This document shows, piece after piece, positions 19,182-27,248 of a DNA stretch of 64,000 nt (positions within the stretch are counted from its first letter, which is position 1; each line of letters begins with the position of its first letter). The notes under the pieces are model-generated. The model was not told the origin of the DNA, ran no database searches, and saw nothing but the letters and a program-made list of their open reading frames with translations. The stretch covers positions 62,001-126,000 of the forward strand of contig NZ_JAEDXU010000008.1 of assembly GCF_017830045.1 (NCBI RefSeq). Reading direction: 5' to 3'. This stretch comes from Enterococcus larvae. Its GTDB lineage: Bacteria; Bacillota; Bacilli; Lactobacillales; Enterococcaceae. Made by a program: the position numbers and the translations under genes.

Positions 19182-19655
19182 TTAAAACTTTATTGCTAAA
19201 CGAGCCTTTGCAATATTTTTACGATCTATGACCATTTCTTTTGTTCTTGTTTTGATTCTTACAGTTAAAGTAACTGTCTCTTTGTCAAAGCCTTCCAACG
19301 TTCCTTCGATCTGCTTTTCACCATCTACAGCCTGATAGAAAGAAAGGTGAATATATTCTCCTACAGCATTCTCATAGTCGGATTCCTTCTTCAATGGACG
19401 TTCTGCTCCCGGAGAAGAGACTTCGAGAAAATAAGCCTGCGGAATCGGATCCGGTTCTATGGCATCCAGTCGTTCACTTAATTGTTCACTGACAAATGCA
19501 CATTCTTCAATATCAATGCCGCCTGTTTTATCAATAAACACACGTAAAAACCAGTTCTTCCCTTCCTTGACAAACTCTATATCTACAAGTTCAAAATTCT
19601 GCTCTTTCAAGATCGGTGTGACTAACTCAGTAACAGTTTCCACGACACTACTCAA
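19182..19655 (-). CDS. rimP: Ribosome maturation factor RimP
   Basis: RimP assists 30S assembly and is the first gene of the nusA operon. The 157-residue protein contains the diagnostic [20 protein letters not shown] and [19 protein letters not shown] motifs. The start is a TTG at 19655, eight bases after a strong AAGGAGG; no alternative ATG fits the conserved N-terminus. It is 89 bases from nusA. Confidence 0.95.
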   Translation of the reverse strand: MSSVVETVTELVTPILKEQNFELVDIEFVKEGKNWFLRVFIDKTGGIDIEECAFVSEQLSERLDAIEPDPIPQAYFLEVSSPGAERPLKKESDYENAVGEYIHLSFYQAVDGEKQIEGTLEGFDKETVTLTVRIKTRTKEMVIDRKNIAKARLAIKF

Positions 19656-19722
19656 AATTTTCGCCTCCTTCGAGATTAGATGTAACGTACCATTGGCAAC
19701 TCAAGGCTCCTGATAAATGCCA

Positions 19723-19753
19723 TTAAAAAGAGTGAGCAGAAACCCGCTCACTC
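19723..19753 (-). terminator. Terminator after the GNAT gene at 19885
   Basis: GAGTGAGC (19730-19737) pairs with GCTCACTC (19746-19753), followed on the minus strand by TTTTTA. It separates the upstream GNAT gene from the rimP operon. Confidence 0.85.
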
Positions 19754-19884
19754 ACAATCAGTATCATTACTTGTATACAGTCTAACATAAATAGGAAGAA
19801 ATTTCAAATAAACAAATCCCTCATGTTTTCTTACTGCTGTATTTACGCAAGACTGTCACTTATTAACTCTAATTTCCGTTGTTA

Positions 19885-20673
19885 TTAATTGCTCACTGAT
19901 TCTACTGGTTTCGTAAACAGGTGGTTGACTGAAAATGCCGTTTCTGCAAACCCCAGCTTTTTATAAAGGGACAACGCCATGCCACCAACGTCTGTGGTCA
20001 GACCTGCACCCAAGCGTTTATCCGCTCGTTCTTGAACAGCCGTCTTGATCAATGTTCCCGCAATCCCTTGCTTACGATACGCTTCATCCACATACACATT
20101 TTCTACCTTATAATAGTTTTGCAGCTTATAGATATCGACACTTCCCACCACCTTGTCATTTACAACAGCAATATAGAAATCAACAAAGGCTGACTGGTAC
20201 AGCCAACGAATCAGCTCATCTTTTTCTTTCGCAAAGCTGAGGGAAATATTTTCCGCATCAGCAAAGGCAAAGTCACGGTACAGCTGAACATCCTGCTCGG
20301 TCGCTGCTTTTCGATAAGTAATTTCAGTCTGAGACTTATTTAATGCTTCCGGATCTACCAAAGACATATAAACCAGCTGTTCCTCAGAATAATCATAGCC
20401 TTCCATCATCGGTACTTTCCACTTTGCCTGCTGTTGTTCGGATACGATCGATCCGAACAGCTTGAGAAACTTTTGTTCAGCTGCTATTTCTTTCATAGCG
20501 GTCGACCACTCAGAAACTAGCTGCGGTTCTTTTATATAGAAAAAATTATGATCATACATTTGCGGAACTAAGGTATTGCTATATCTATTCACCTGTTCAC
20601 TTCTCTGCTCTTCATTTACCAAACCGTAATAATACAGTTCATTTTTTTCAATTTGTTCCGGATTCATTCCCAT
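19885..20673 (-). CDS. GNAT family N-acetyltransferase, two-part
   Basis: The protein has 262 residues, about 100 longer than a single GNAT domain. The C-terminal half is a standard GNAT fold: FYIAVVNDKVVGSVDIYKL, then VENVYVDEAYRKQGIAGTLI (acetyl-CoA loop), then GGMALSLYKKLGFAE. The N-terminal half (YYYGLVNEEQRSEQVNRYSN...) may be a degenerate second GNAT domain. The substrate is unknown. AAAGG lies just before the ATG. It is divergent from rnhC; the 220-base gap between them shows no gene. Confidence 0.85.
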   Translation of the reverse strand: MGMNPEQIEKNELYYYGLVNEEQRSEQVNRYSNTLVPQMYDHNFFYIKEPQLVSEWSTAMKEIAAEQKFLKLFGSIVSEQQQAKWKVPMMEGYDYSEEQLVYMSLVDPEALNKSQTEITYRKAATEQDVQLYRDFAFADAENISLSFAKEKDELIRWLYQSAFVDFYIAVVNDKVVGSVDIYKLQNYYKVENVYVDEAYRKQGIAGTLIKTAVQERADKRLGAGLTTDVGGMALSLYKKLGFAETAFSVNHLFTKPVESVSN

Positions 20674-20893
20674 CCCAACCTTTCACTTCCCTACTTTATT
20701 ATTTCCCATTAAGCCATTTATCTTATGATGCTCATCCTTAAATCAATGCGTAGGAATGCTTCATTTATTCAACGGACTATATAATAGTAATCTTACTTGT
20801 TTACTCTGCAAAAACCAAGAGCATTTTTAAGTTGCCTCTTTCATTTTCTTCAATTTTCTTTTACCATAGAGGAAATGAAAGCGAGGAAAACGG

Positions 20894-21832
20894 ATGTCAA
20901 ATCAAGTAATCAAAGTATCTAAAGATACCTTAAATAAAATGAAGCAGACCTATCAAAGAAATCTGCTGAATAAAACTGTTCCCTATACTGAGTTTGCTGC
21001 AAAGGTGGGAGCCGTTACCATTACTGCTTACACGTCAGGAAAAGTCATGTTTCAAGGTAACGGGGCTGAAACAGAAGCGGCAAAATGGGGAGCTGTTTCT
21101 ACTGCCCCTTCTGGAAAGTCAAACGGAAAAGCAAGTGGAAAAAGCAGCGGCAGCTTGCCTGCCGGCTTTGCCCAACGCTCAGCAATTGGCAGTGATGAGG
21201 TGGGCAATGGCAGCTATTTTGGTCCAGTCACTGTCTGTGCTGCTTATGTTGAAAAAGAGATGATTCCAAAGCTTCAAGCCTTAGGTGTGCGTGACTCTAA
21301 GGAATTGACTGACACGCAGATCGTCAAGCTTTCAAAGGTTATCAAAGAGCTGATTCCTTATCGTCTCTTAATTATGGAGCCTAAAAAATATAACGAAATA
21401 CAACCAAAATACAATGCTGTTCATATGAAGGTTGCCCTGCACAATCAAGCAATCTATCTGCTGCTTCGTGATCTTGCACCAATCAAACCCGAAGGGATAC
21501 TGATCGATCAATTCACTCCGGAAGGAAACTATCGAAAGTATGTCCGCGATGAGAAGAATCAAGTAACGGAAAAACTATACTTCATTACCAAAGGAGAGCA
21601 ATATCACATTGCTGTTGCTGCAGCTTCAATCATTTGTCGTGCGGCCTTCCTTGAAGAGCTGGATAAAGAAAGCAAGGAGTTGGGCTATACAGTCCCATCC
21701 GGTGCCGGAGCAAAATCAGATCAGGTTGCTGCTCGTATTCTAGACCAAGGCGGTATGGAGCTGCTTGCCAATTACGCAAAGCTGCACTTTGCCAATACTG
21801 CTAAGGCACAAAAAATTGCTGAGAAGGGATAA
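20894..21832 (+). CDS. rnhC: Ribonuclease HIII
   Basis: RNase HIII cleaves RNA in RNA/DNA hybrids. The 312-residue protein has the N-terminal TBP-like substrate-binding domain (YTEFAAKVGAVTITAYTSGKV), a short Ser/Gly/Lys linker, and the catalytic domain from AIGSDEVGNGSYFGPVTVCA, where Asp and Glu are active-site residues. LGVRDSKELTD, ILIDQFTPEG and AVAAASIICRAAFL follow. The length is typical. GAGGAAAACGG precedes the ATG. Confidence 0.96.
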   Translation: MSNQVIKVSKDTLNKMKQTYQRNLLNKTVPYTEFAAKVGAVTITAYTSGKVMFQGNGAETEAAKWGAVSTAPSGKSNGKASGKSSGSLPAGFAQRSAIGSDEVGNGSYFGPVTVCAAYVEKEMIPKLQALGVRDSKELTDTQIVKLSKVIKELIPYRLLIMEPKKYNEIQPKYNAVHMKVALHNQAIYLLLRDLAPIKPEGILIDQFTPEGNYRKYVRDEKNQVTEKLYFITKGEQYHIAVAAASIICRAAFLEELDKESKELGYTVPSGAGAKSDQVAARILDQGGMELLANYAKLHFANTAKAQKIAEKG

Positions 21833-21902
21833 GACCTTCTTATACAAAAAATGAAAAAACAGCTTTGACTGACAAAAATCATTATACAGGGAGGAAACAA
21901 TA

Positions 21903-22334
21903 ATGGAATTAAGAGAAGCACAGTTATCAGATGCCGAAGCATTGCATTTTATTAATCAAACATCATTAGGCTATGATTATCCACTAGCCCAGACAAAAGA
22001 ACAGCTGTCGGACTTGCTTGAACAAACTGACAACAAATTGATTGTATGCAGCATTGATAATCAGGTATGCGGCTATATTCATGGTGCGATTTACCAAACA
22101 CTTTACGCACCAAGAATGATTAACATTTTAGCTCTCTCGGTCGACAATGACTTCCATGGCAAAGGCTGTGGCAAAGCGCTGATGACGGCGATGGAAAAGT
22201 GGACCCTTGATGTTGAAGCTGAAGGTATCCGTTTAAGCTCCGGGGAAAACCGAACCGCTGCTCATCGCTTCTATGAACATATCGGCTTCACGAAACGAAA
22301 AAATCAAGCGAACTATTATAAAATACTTCAATGA
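21903..22334 (+). CDS. GNAT family N-acetyltransferase
   Basis: This is a 143-residue single GNAT domain. ILALSVDNDFHGKGCGKALM holds the acetyl-CoA loop, and the C-terminus SSGENRTAAHRFYEHIGFTK is the usual strand-helix. The substrate cannot be told. GGGAGGAAACAATA precedes the ATG. It follows rnhC by 70 bases on the same strand and may be co-transcribed with it, as no clear terminator lies between. Confidence 0.88.
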   Translation: MELREAQLSDAEALHFINQTSLGYDYPLAQTKEQLSDLLEQTDNKLIVCSIDNQVCGYIHGAIYQTLYAPRMINILALSVDNDFHGKGCGKALMTAMEKWTLDVEAEGIRLSSGENRTAAHRFYEHIGFTKRKNQANYYKILQ

Positions 22335-22400
22335 TTCAACTGTTTATAGGAATACACAAAACATAGCTTCTTTACTAACGAACAGAGGCTCTTTGAAAGG

Positions 22401-23246
22401 ATGATTGATTTGAACAAGCAAGAGATAGTAAACAGAAGTATCGATTATATTTTGCTTAATTTTGAAAAAAACATTACAATCGACGACTTATCAAATCAGC
22501 TCCATATTTCAAAATATTACTTTTGCAGAATTTTCAAAGAGATAACCGGAGAGAGTGTTTATGCTTTTATTAAGCGGTTCAAAATGGAGCAAAGTGCCAT
22601 AGAACTCAAAATCAACAATAATCAACTGCTTTCAGAGATTGGCTTAAATTATGGTTACAGCTCTACAAATTTTAGCTCTGTCTTCAAACAACATTACCAT
22701 TCTTCACCATCGGACTATAGAAAACTAGCTGGTCGCTTAAGTACAGTGAACCCCTTTTATCCGGAAATCATTGAATGCTTTGACTCCTATGAAGCGTTTG
22801 ACAGTAAGGTTCAAATCAAGGAGCTTGACAGCTTCTATATAGTATACGAGCGGACGCTGGGAAACTATGTCGATTTAAAAGAAAAATGGCAGCAATTTAT
22901 TGATAAAAACAAGAGCTGTCTGAATGAAGGAGACCTTTTAATAGAGAGATTCTATAGTGACCCTTCCTCCACCACACTTCATAATAATGTTTGCGACTTA
23001 TGTATACCCACTGTCGAAGCTGAGTCTTTTGAGGAAAATTTTGACGTAATAACCGGCGGAAAATATGCTGTTTACCCCTTTAGCGGAAGTGTTCAAGATA
23101 TTTTTAGAGAAATCCAAGGATTATTCAGTATTTGGCTGCCTAAAAGTCCCTATCAAATGACCAAAAAATATGGATTAACGATTTACCGAAGAGCCGATTT
23201 TGAAAATGACCATGTCGCAATAGATGTTTGTATCCCTATTAAATAA
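22401..23246 (+). CDS. AraC-family regulator with C-terminal GyrI-like effector domain
   Basis: The 281-residue protein has two helix-turn-helix motifs at the N-terminus (TIDDLSNQLHISKYYFCRIF and LLSEIGLNYGYSSTNFSSVF), the reverse of classic AraC order. A C-terminal domain from about residue 120 (IKELDSFYIVYERTLGNYVD to the end) resembles the GyrI-like small-molecule-binding fold, as in Rob/BmrR-type regulators. The start is uncertain: AAAGG abuts the ATG at 22401, so an in-frame TTG at 22410, nine bases from AAAGG, may be the true start. The target genes are not evident. Confidence 0.88.
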   Translation: MIDLNKQEIVNRSIDYILLNFEKNITIDDLSNQLHISKYYFCRIFKEITGESVYAFIKRFKMEQSAIELKINNNQLLSEIGLNYGYSSTNFSSVFKQHYHSSPSDYRKLAGRLSTVNPFYPEIIECFDSYEAFDSKVQIKELDSFYIVYERTLGNYVDLKEKWQQFIDKNKSCLNEGDLLIERFYSDPSSTTLHNNVCDLCIPTVEAESFEENFDVITGGKYAVYPFSGSVQDIFREIQGLFSIWLPKSPYQMTKKYGLTIYRRADFENDHVAIDVCIPIK

Positions 23247-23267
23247 GGCAAGAATTCAGAAGTTTAT

Positions 23268-23336
23268 AAAAAGACTTTTTTCTATAATAAAGATGATTCA
23301 AGACAGAAGATTCTTTATAAGAAAATAGTCTTTTTT
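23268..23336. terminator. Long AT-rich bidirectional terminator
   Basis: AAAAAGACT and TTTTCTATAATAAAGA pair with TTCTTTATAAGAAAA and AGTCTTTTTT. The position fits termination of the AraC-type gene. Its downstream edge is only 15 bases before the ribosome site of the leader peptide, so it could also be an attenuator of the downstream unit. Confidence 0.8.
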
Positions 23337-23350
23337 ATTATCCTATCTAT

Positions 23351-23431
23351 TAAGGAGGTACCTTATATGAAGACTGTCCGCGTAGTTCCTCCTTACCCCA
23401 TTCGATACTAATTCAATGACAACTAAAGGAG
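23351..23431 (+). promoter_or_regulatory. Alternative Shine-Dalgarno/anti-Shine-Dalgarno pairing (putative translational attenuator)
   Basis: The leader ribosome site TAAGGAGG (23351-23358) is perfectly complementary to CCTCCTTA (23388-23395), which encodes Pro-Pro-Tyr of the leader. The same CCTCCTT is complementary over six bases to AAGGAG (23426-23431), the ribosome site of the bL35-like gene. One segment could thus mask either site. The pairing is seen directly; regulation is inferred. Confidence 0.5.
23367..23411 (+). CDS. Putative 14-residue leader peptide (MKTVRVVPPYPIRY)
   Basis: A very strong AAGGAGG lies 8 bases before this ATG, far better than most sites in the window, yet the frame encodes only 14 residues before TAA. 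The peptide contains Val-Val-Pro-Pro-Tyr-Pro; consecutive prolines are known to slow ribosomes. The stop is 27 bases before the bL35-like start. Such an arrangement is typical of regulatory leader peptides. Expression is not shown, and the frame is too short for statistics. Confidence 0.5.
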   Translation: MKTVRVVPPYPIRY

Positions 23432-23438
23432 CTTAATT

Positions 23439-23585
23439 ATGCCAAAAATGAAGACACACAGCGGCTTAAAGAAAAGAGTCAAAGTCTCTAAAAGCGGCGA
23501 AATTAAAAGGAAAGCCAAGAGCACAAAGGGATCAACCCACCTTGCAAAAGCTGACCTTCATACCGTTAAAAAGGCGATTCGCTAA
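23439..23585 (+). CDS. Short bL35-like ribosomal protein, internally deleted paralogue
   Basis: The 48-residue basic protein begins MPKMKTHSGLKKRVKVSKSG, matching the N-terminus of bacterial ribosomal protein L35 (MPKMKTH.G..KR). It ends HLAKADLHTVKKAIR, matching the L35 C-terminal region. Normal L35 has about 64-66 residues, so roughly 17 central residues (the loop around TSHRFHGKTKKQRRQLRK) are missing. AAAGGAG lies 7 bases before the ATG. It is not beside infC or rplT, where the standard rpmI resides, so it is probably a second copy. Whether it enters ribosomes is unknown. Confidence 0.72.
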   Translation: MPKMKTHSGLKKRVKVSKSGEIKRKAKSTKGSTHLAKADLHTVKKAIR

Positions 23586-23610
23586 AAAATCTATACCTAT
23601 TTATCGAATG

Positions 23611-23645
23611 AAAAATCGGATGGCCAGCTGAGCCATCCGATTTCT
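23611..23645. terminator. Bidirectional terminator after the bL35-like gene
   Basis: AAATCGGATGG pairs perfectly with CCATCCGATTT around a ten-base loop. It serves the bL35-like unit (plus) and the GPP34-like gene (minus). Confidence 0.87.
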
Positions 23646-23657
23646 ATTATTCCTTTA

Positions 23658-24314
23658 TTATACAATCGCAACAACCGCCAGCATTACATACATCTGGTCA
23701 ATGACATTCATCATTTTCTGGACATCTTTTGCTAACGGGCTGTGCTTCAATTCCTTCAAATCTTCTTTCATCACTTTCTGGTCGTGCTTAGATAAGTATT
23801 GTGCCAAGGCATTGGATTTTTGCAGCAATAACACTAACGTCAACTGATCTAGGTGTTCATCGACATTATCAAAAGCCCCCTTCAACGAATCAATAATCTC
23901 TCCTATTTTGGCTTCATCAGCAAACCAGCTGACTTTTTCACCTAGAAGCCCGCTTTCCTGTTTCTTTTGAATGACGCCTTTCTCCTCCAGCCTCTGCCGA
24001 ATATTTTGTATCAGCAAATTCAGCTCTCTATCAAGGAAGGTGCCCCCATACGCATCAGCAATTTTTTCAAGCGTTCGTTTTTTCATCTCGTATATTTTTG
24101 CAGCCAATGGTGCCAGACTTTGGTAGTTTTCCGGTATTTCTGTCTCTAAAAGAACGACTTGGCTTTCTTGGATTTTGAGTATCCCTGCATTCTGCAGATC
24201 CAACAGACCTGCCATGACTAGACTAACTTTTCCATAGTCATTTAATGCACCGATCGTCCCCTTTTTCGTCATCATCAATAAGAAAAACTGTTCACTAATC
24301 GTTAAATTTTTCAT
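23658..24314 (-). CDS. GPP34 (Golgi phosphoprotein 3-like) family protein
   Basis: The 218-residue protein begins LTISEQFFLLMMTKKGTIGA and continues VSLVMAGLLDLQNAGILKI, matching the N-terminal pattern of GPP34-domain proteins (a signature of Leu/Ser-Glu, then a LAGALLAEL-type helix). The C-terminal part is helical and ends in hydrophobic MYVMLAVVAIV, possibly a membrane contact. Eukaryotic members bind phosphoinositides; the bacterial role is unknown. The start at 24314 is chosen because GAGGAG is 8 bases before it; two in-frame upstream codons lie too close to that site. Confidence 0.7.
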   Translation of the reverse strand: MKNLTISEQFFLLMMTKKGTIGALNDYGKVSLVMAGLLDLQNAGILKIQESQVVLLETEIPENYQSLAPLAAKIYEMKKRTLEKIADAYGGTFLDRELNLLIQNIRQRLEEKGVIQKKQESGLLGEKVSWFADEAKIGEIIDSLKGAFDNVDEHLDQLTLVLLLQKSNALAQYLSKHDQKVMKEDLKELKHSPLAKDVQKMMNVIDQMYVMLAVVAIV

Positions 24315-24434
24315 CGTCATCACTCCTCTATTTGACTATAATCATAACAGCTGATCGGTCGAAAAATAAAAATCAGAAAAAATTTATTCAAAAAAACTTT
24401 TTCAGCAATATATTTTTGATAAAATAGAAGAGAA

Positions 24435-24450
24435 TGAAACTATAGTTTCA
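24435..24450. promoter_or_regulatory. Perfect 16-bp palindrome before the Rgg-like gene
   Basis: TGAAACTATAGTTTCA lies between a TAAAAT -10-like element and the ribosome site of the regulator at 24470. Its position suggests an autoregulatory operator; the binding protein is inferred. Confidence 0.55.
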
Positions 24451-24469
24451 AAATGAAAGGGGGAGTCAT

Positions 24470-25324
24470 TTGGAATCTACAGGAAAATTCTTCAAAAAAA
24501 TTAGAGAAGAAAAGAATCTCTCTGTCAAAGAAACAGCAGAGGATATCGTTACGACACAGTTTCTTGGAAAATATGAAAGCGGAAACAGCGATATTCGTTT
24601 TACGAACCTGCTGCAGCTGCTCTCTAGAATGAATGTGACAACGGAAGAATTCATAGCCCATATAACGGATAATATGGACAGTTGGTTGTTGAAGATCGAA
24701 CAGGAACTGGACGCAGCCTTTAATGCAGGCAACTCATTTTTGATGAAGACATTTATTGAAAAGCAAGAGGAAGAATTCGCTGAAACAGCAGATAAAAAAT
24801 ATAAATACATCGCTGATATAGGGAAAAAATACTACAACTACATTTTCTTTCAGCTTTATACCGTCGATCTTAGTGAAATCAGAGGTTACCTACGTGAAAC
24901 TGAGCAATGGGGAAAATTCGAATTGTTTCTGCTGACTTATTCCGGTCAGCTTTTTGAATCAGAAGAAGCCTTTATTTATGGAAAGCAGTTGTTGAAACGA
25001 AAATCTACTTCAGTCACTATCAATCAGTGGCGTTGCGATGGTGTGCTTCATATCATTCTGCAGCTGATAAGGGTAAATGACTTGAAAAGAGCAAAAGCAT
25101 TGCTGGATGGTTACCTGACACAAATTTCCAGTGACAGAGAGTTTTACTACCTTCATTACGACTTGTTTGCCCGATTTGTTCAAGGGCTGTTTCTGATACA
25201 AAAGGGTGAGCACAAGGGAAAGGAACAGTGCGAGAAAATTATTGATATTTTTGCGGATACTTTAGGATATATGGATTATGCCAATCGTCTAAACACTCTT
25301 TATGACTATTACGGGTCAAGCTGA
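24470..25324 (+). CDS. Rgg/GadR/MutR-type transcriptional regulator
   Basis: The 284-residue protein has an N-terminal Xre-type helix-turn-helix (FFKKIREEKNLSVKETAEDI...FLGKYESGNSDIRFTNLLQL, residues about 7-50). A helical, TPR-like C-terminal domain of about 220 residues follows, the layout of Rgg-family regulators that bind short peptides in streptococci and enterococci. The start is a TTG at 24470 preceded by AAAGGGGGAG. It is divergent from the GPP34-like gene. No short pheromone gene was recognised beside it. Confidence 0.85.
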   Translation: MESTGKFFKKIREEKNLSVKETAEDIVTTQFLGKYESGNSDIRFTNLLQLLSRMNVTTEEFIAHITDNMDSWLLKIEQELDAAFNAGNSFLMKTFIEKQEEEFAETADKKYKYIADIGKKYYNYIFFQLYTVDLSEIRGYLRETEQWGKFELFLLTYSGQLFESEEAFIYGKQLLKRKSTSVTINQWRCDGVLHIILQLIRVNDLKRAKALLDGYLTQISSDREFYYLHYDLFARFVQGLFLIQKGEHKGKEQCEKIIDIFADTLGYMDYANRLNTLYDYYGSS

Positions 25325-25342
25325 ATGCTGCTTCCAATTAAT

Positions 25343-25396
25343 AAAAAGCAATCAGCCGCCTTCCTTAGTGAGGAAAGCGACCAATTGCTTTTTTAT
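25343..25396. terminator. Terminator between the Rgg-like gene and the lipoprotein gene
   Basis: AAAAAGCAAT pairs with ATTGCTTTTT, with an inner TTCCT/AGGAA stem. It is T-rich on both strands, so it is probably bidirectional and also closes the WxL-associated operon on the minus strand. Confidence 0.82.
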
Positions 25397-25490
25397 TGAT
25401 CAGAGCGATCATCTAGTTGAATCGTGTTTCATAAAGATGATTGCCCACTATCAAGTTTTTTTGAATGCATTCCTGAATTTTTCTGACAGG

Positions 25491-26228
25491 TCACTTCAGA
25501 CTGTAGTTCTCCATAATCAGAATCACTTGGGAAACAACTCCGGCTTCATCTCTTTTTACGTATAATTTTTTCCCGATGGCCTTTTCCGTCTCAGACGCTT
25601 CAAGGGTGTCGTACAAAACAGTTAGCGTGTCTGATTGCTGCAGTACTTCGGATAGCTTTACAGAGAAATCCTGTTCAGCAATGTTGTATACACCGCTTAA
25701 TTGGGAAATCAGCTTTTTCAAATCTTTTCCGTTGAATTTTCCCGTAGTAGTCGCATTCGTTATTTCAATAGACTCTCTCGAAACATAAGCCTGCTCCTCT
25801 TCCTCATCATAGGTATAAAGAGTTTGGGTTTTAACATACATCGGATAATACCCCTCATTTGTTTTAAACGTCCAAAATTCTTCATAGCTCGCTTCATTTT
25901 TCTCTGACATCACAGCATACTGAGTGTCCTCAACCCACTGCTCGTTCGGCGTTGCCAACTGTTCCAGTAAAACCTCTGAAGCCTTTTTCAATGTTTCTGT
26001 ATAGGACAGGTGCAATTTTTCCACCAATAAATCATCGGCTTCCTCTTTGTTTAAATCAGTAAAGCTATAATTATAAAAACCTGAATCCCTTGATTTTGAC
26101 CAACTTATTTTTTGGTCTTCTGTTGTTAGTTTCTTTGCAGCTGATTCATTACAAGCTGTCAGCAACATGCTTAAAAATAAGATAATCAGCATTATTTTTA
26201 AATTGTTTTTCTTGCGGCAAAAAATCAT
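25491..26228 (-). CDS. Lipoprotein, unknown function (end of the WxL locus)
   Basis: The roughly 245-residue protein has a lipoprotein signal peptide: basic RKKNNLK, hydrophobic IMLIILFLSMLL and the lipobox LTAC. The mature part has mixed alpha/beta character and contains LEASETEKAIGKKLYVKRDE near the end; no family is recognised. The start is the ATG at 26228, preceded by GAGGAGAG; the in-frame TTG just before it is less likely. It lies 36 bases after the preceding lipoprotein gene and should share its transcript. Confidence 0.82.
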   Translation of the reverse strand: MIFCRKKNNLKIMLIILFLSMLLTACNESAAKKLTTEDQKISWSKSRDSGFYNYSFTDLNKEEADDLLVEKLHLSYTETLKKASEVLLEQLATPNEQWVEDTQYAVMSEKNEASYEEFWTFKTNEGYYPMYVKTQTLYTYDEEEEQAYVSRESIEITNATTTGKFNGKDLKKLISQLSGVYNIAEQDFSVKLSEVLQQSDTLTVLYDTLEASETEKAIGKKLYVKRDEAGVVSQVILIMENYSLK

Positions 26229-26264
26229 CAAGCTCTCCTCTTCTGCTCTCTGTCATTAAACCCT

Positions 26265-27248
26265 TTAGTCATCAAACGTACTTAAATCCAAGTGGATCTC
26301 CTCATCACGTTCAAATTCATCTTCGTTAAATTGAACCTTCACTATCCGCTCATTTTTATCCGAAGATACTTTATAAAAAGCAAGACCCTCCTGCTCTTGT
26401 CCCTTCAAAACCTCTTCATCGTTTGTCACAGCTAGCTCTTTCAGGTTGCCAGCCTCTGCTCCCTCTGGAAAATCGGCTTGAACCAGCTTCGTTTCTCCCT
26501 GAGTAAGGATTGCTTTCTCATACCAAAGTGCCGGAGTTACTACAGTATCCGTCTTATTCATGATTTTGAATCGTACGGCTAGATATTCTTGATCATCCAC
26601 AGTGATTTTTCGATAGCCGGTCACATCAAATCGAAGAGCATCATTTTCAGTATACAAGCTGCTGCCTGCTGTCTCAGCAGAAGAATCAGCTGTTGCTGTT
26701 GTTTCTGCCTCCCCGACTTCCCTTAAACTATCTGCTGACTCATTCAAAATCTCCACGCGCTTCTCATAATTTCGATCATCGGCTGAATAGAAATTGATTT
26801 GGACAACACTGTGCTCGGTCACAAGATAATAAAAATGCGCCCAGATACTTTCATCCTTGAAATTTGTATTTACAGTATATTTAAATGCAGGATAGCCGTT
26901 CACTTCATATTCCTTCATGAAAATATCCTCTATATTTTTATAGCCATGAACCTTCTGCAATTCTTCCCTTGTTTTTTCCCCAAAGCCTTCAAGCTCGATC
27001 TCTTCTTTAGGAAAAGTCAAAACGTACATAAACGAATCACTTTTTTCATCCTCAGCACCAAAAACAGCTGCCTCACCAAAATTATTTTTGTATACGGATG
27101 CCTCTTGCTGCTTCCAAGAATCCGGCAGCTGGAATTCATAGTGATACCCTGACCCATCAAATACTGCTTTTTCCTCTGCCAGCTTTGCCGAACAACCGCT
27201 CAAAACAAAAAGGAACAGCATCATCATATATAACCTTTTTTTATTCAT
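26265..27248 (-). CDS. Lipoprotein, unknown function
   Basis: The 327-residue protein has the signal peptide MNKKRLYMMMLFLFVLSG and a Cys lipobox (LSGC). The first half (YHYEFQLPDSWKQQEA...FMYVLTFPKEEIEL) resembles PsbP/DUF1795-like domains that open with a beta-rich WK-containing motif. After a Ser/Thr/Ala/Glu linker comes an Ig-like second part (FDVTGYRKITVDDQEYLAVRF). It overlaps the end of the YfhO-like gene by 8 bases, so it is translationally coupled. The role is unknown; surface exposure on the outer membrane face is inferred. Confidence 0.85.
   Translation of the reverse strand: MNKKRLYMMMLFLFVLSGCSAKLAEEKAVFDGSGYHYEFQLPDSWKQQEASVYKNNFGEAAVFGAEDEKSDSFMYVLTFPKEEIELEGFGEKTREELQKVHGYKNIEDIFMKEYEVNGYPAFKYTVNTNFKDESIWAHFYYLVTEHSVVQINFYSADDRNYEKRVEILNESADSLREVGEAETTATADSSAETAGSSLYTENDALRFDVTGYRKITVDDQEYLAVRFKIMNKTDTVVTPALWYEKAILTQGETKLVQADFPEGAEAGNLKELAVTNDEEVLKGQEQEGLAFYKVSSDKNERIVKVQFNEDEFERDEEIHLDLSTFDD

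Noticed and set aside
26265-27248. Assigning the lipoprotein to PsbP as a photosynthesis protein
   Set aside because: Only the short N-terminal pattern is similar. The organism is not photosynthetic and the second domain differs, so only a fold-level likeness is noted.
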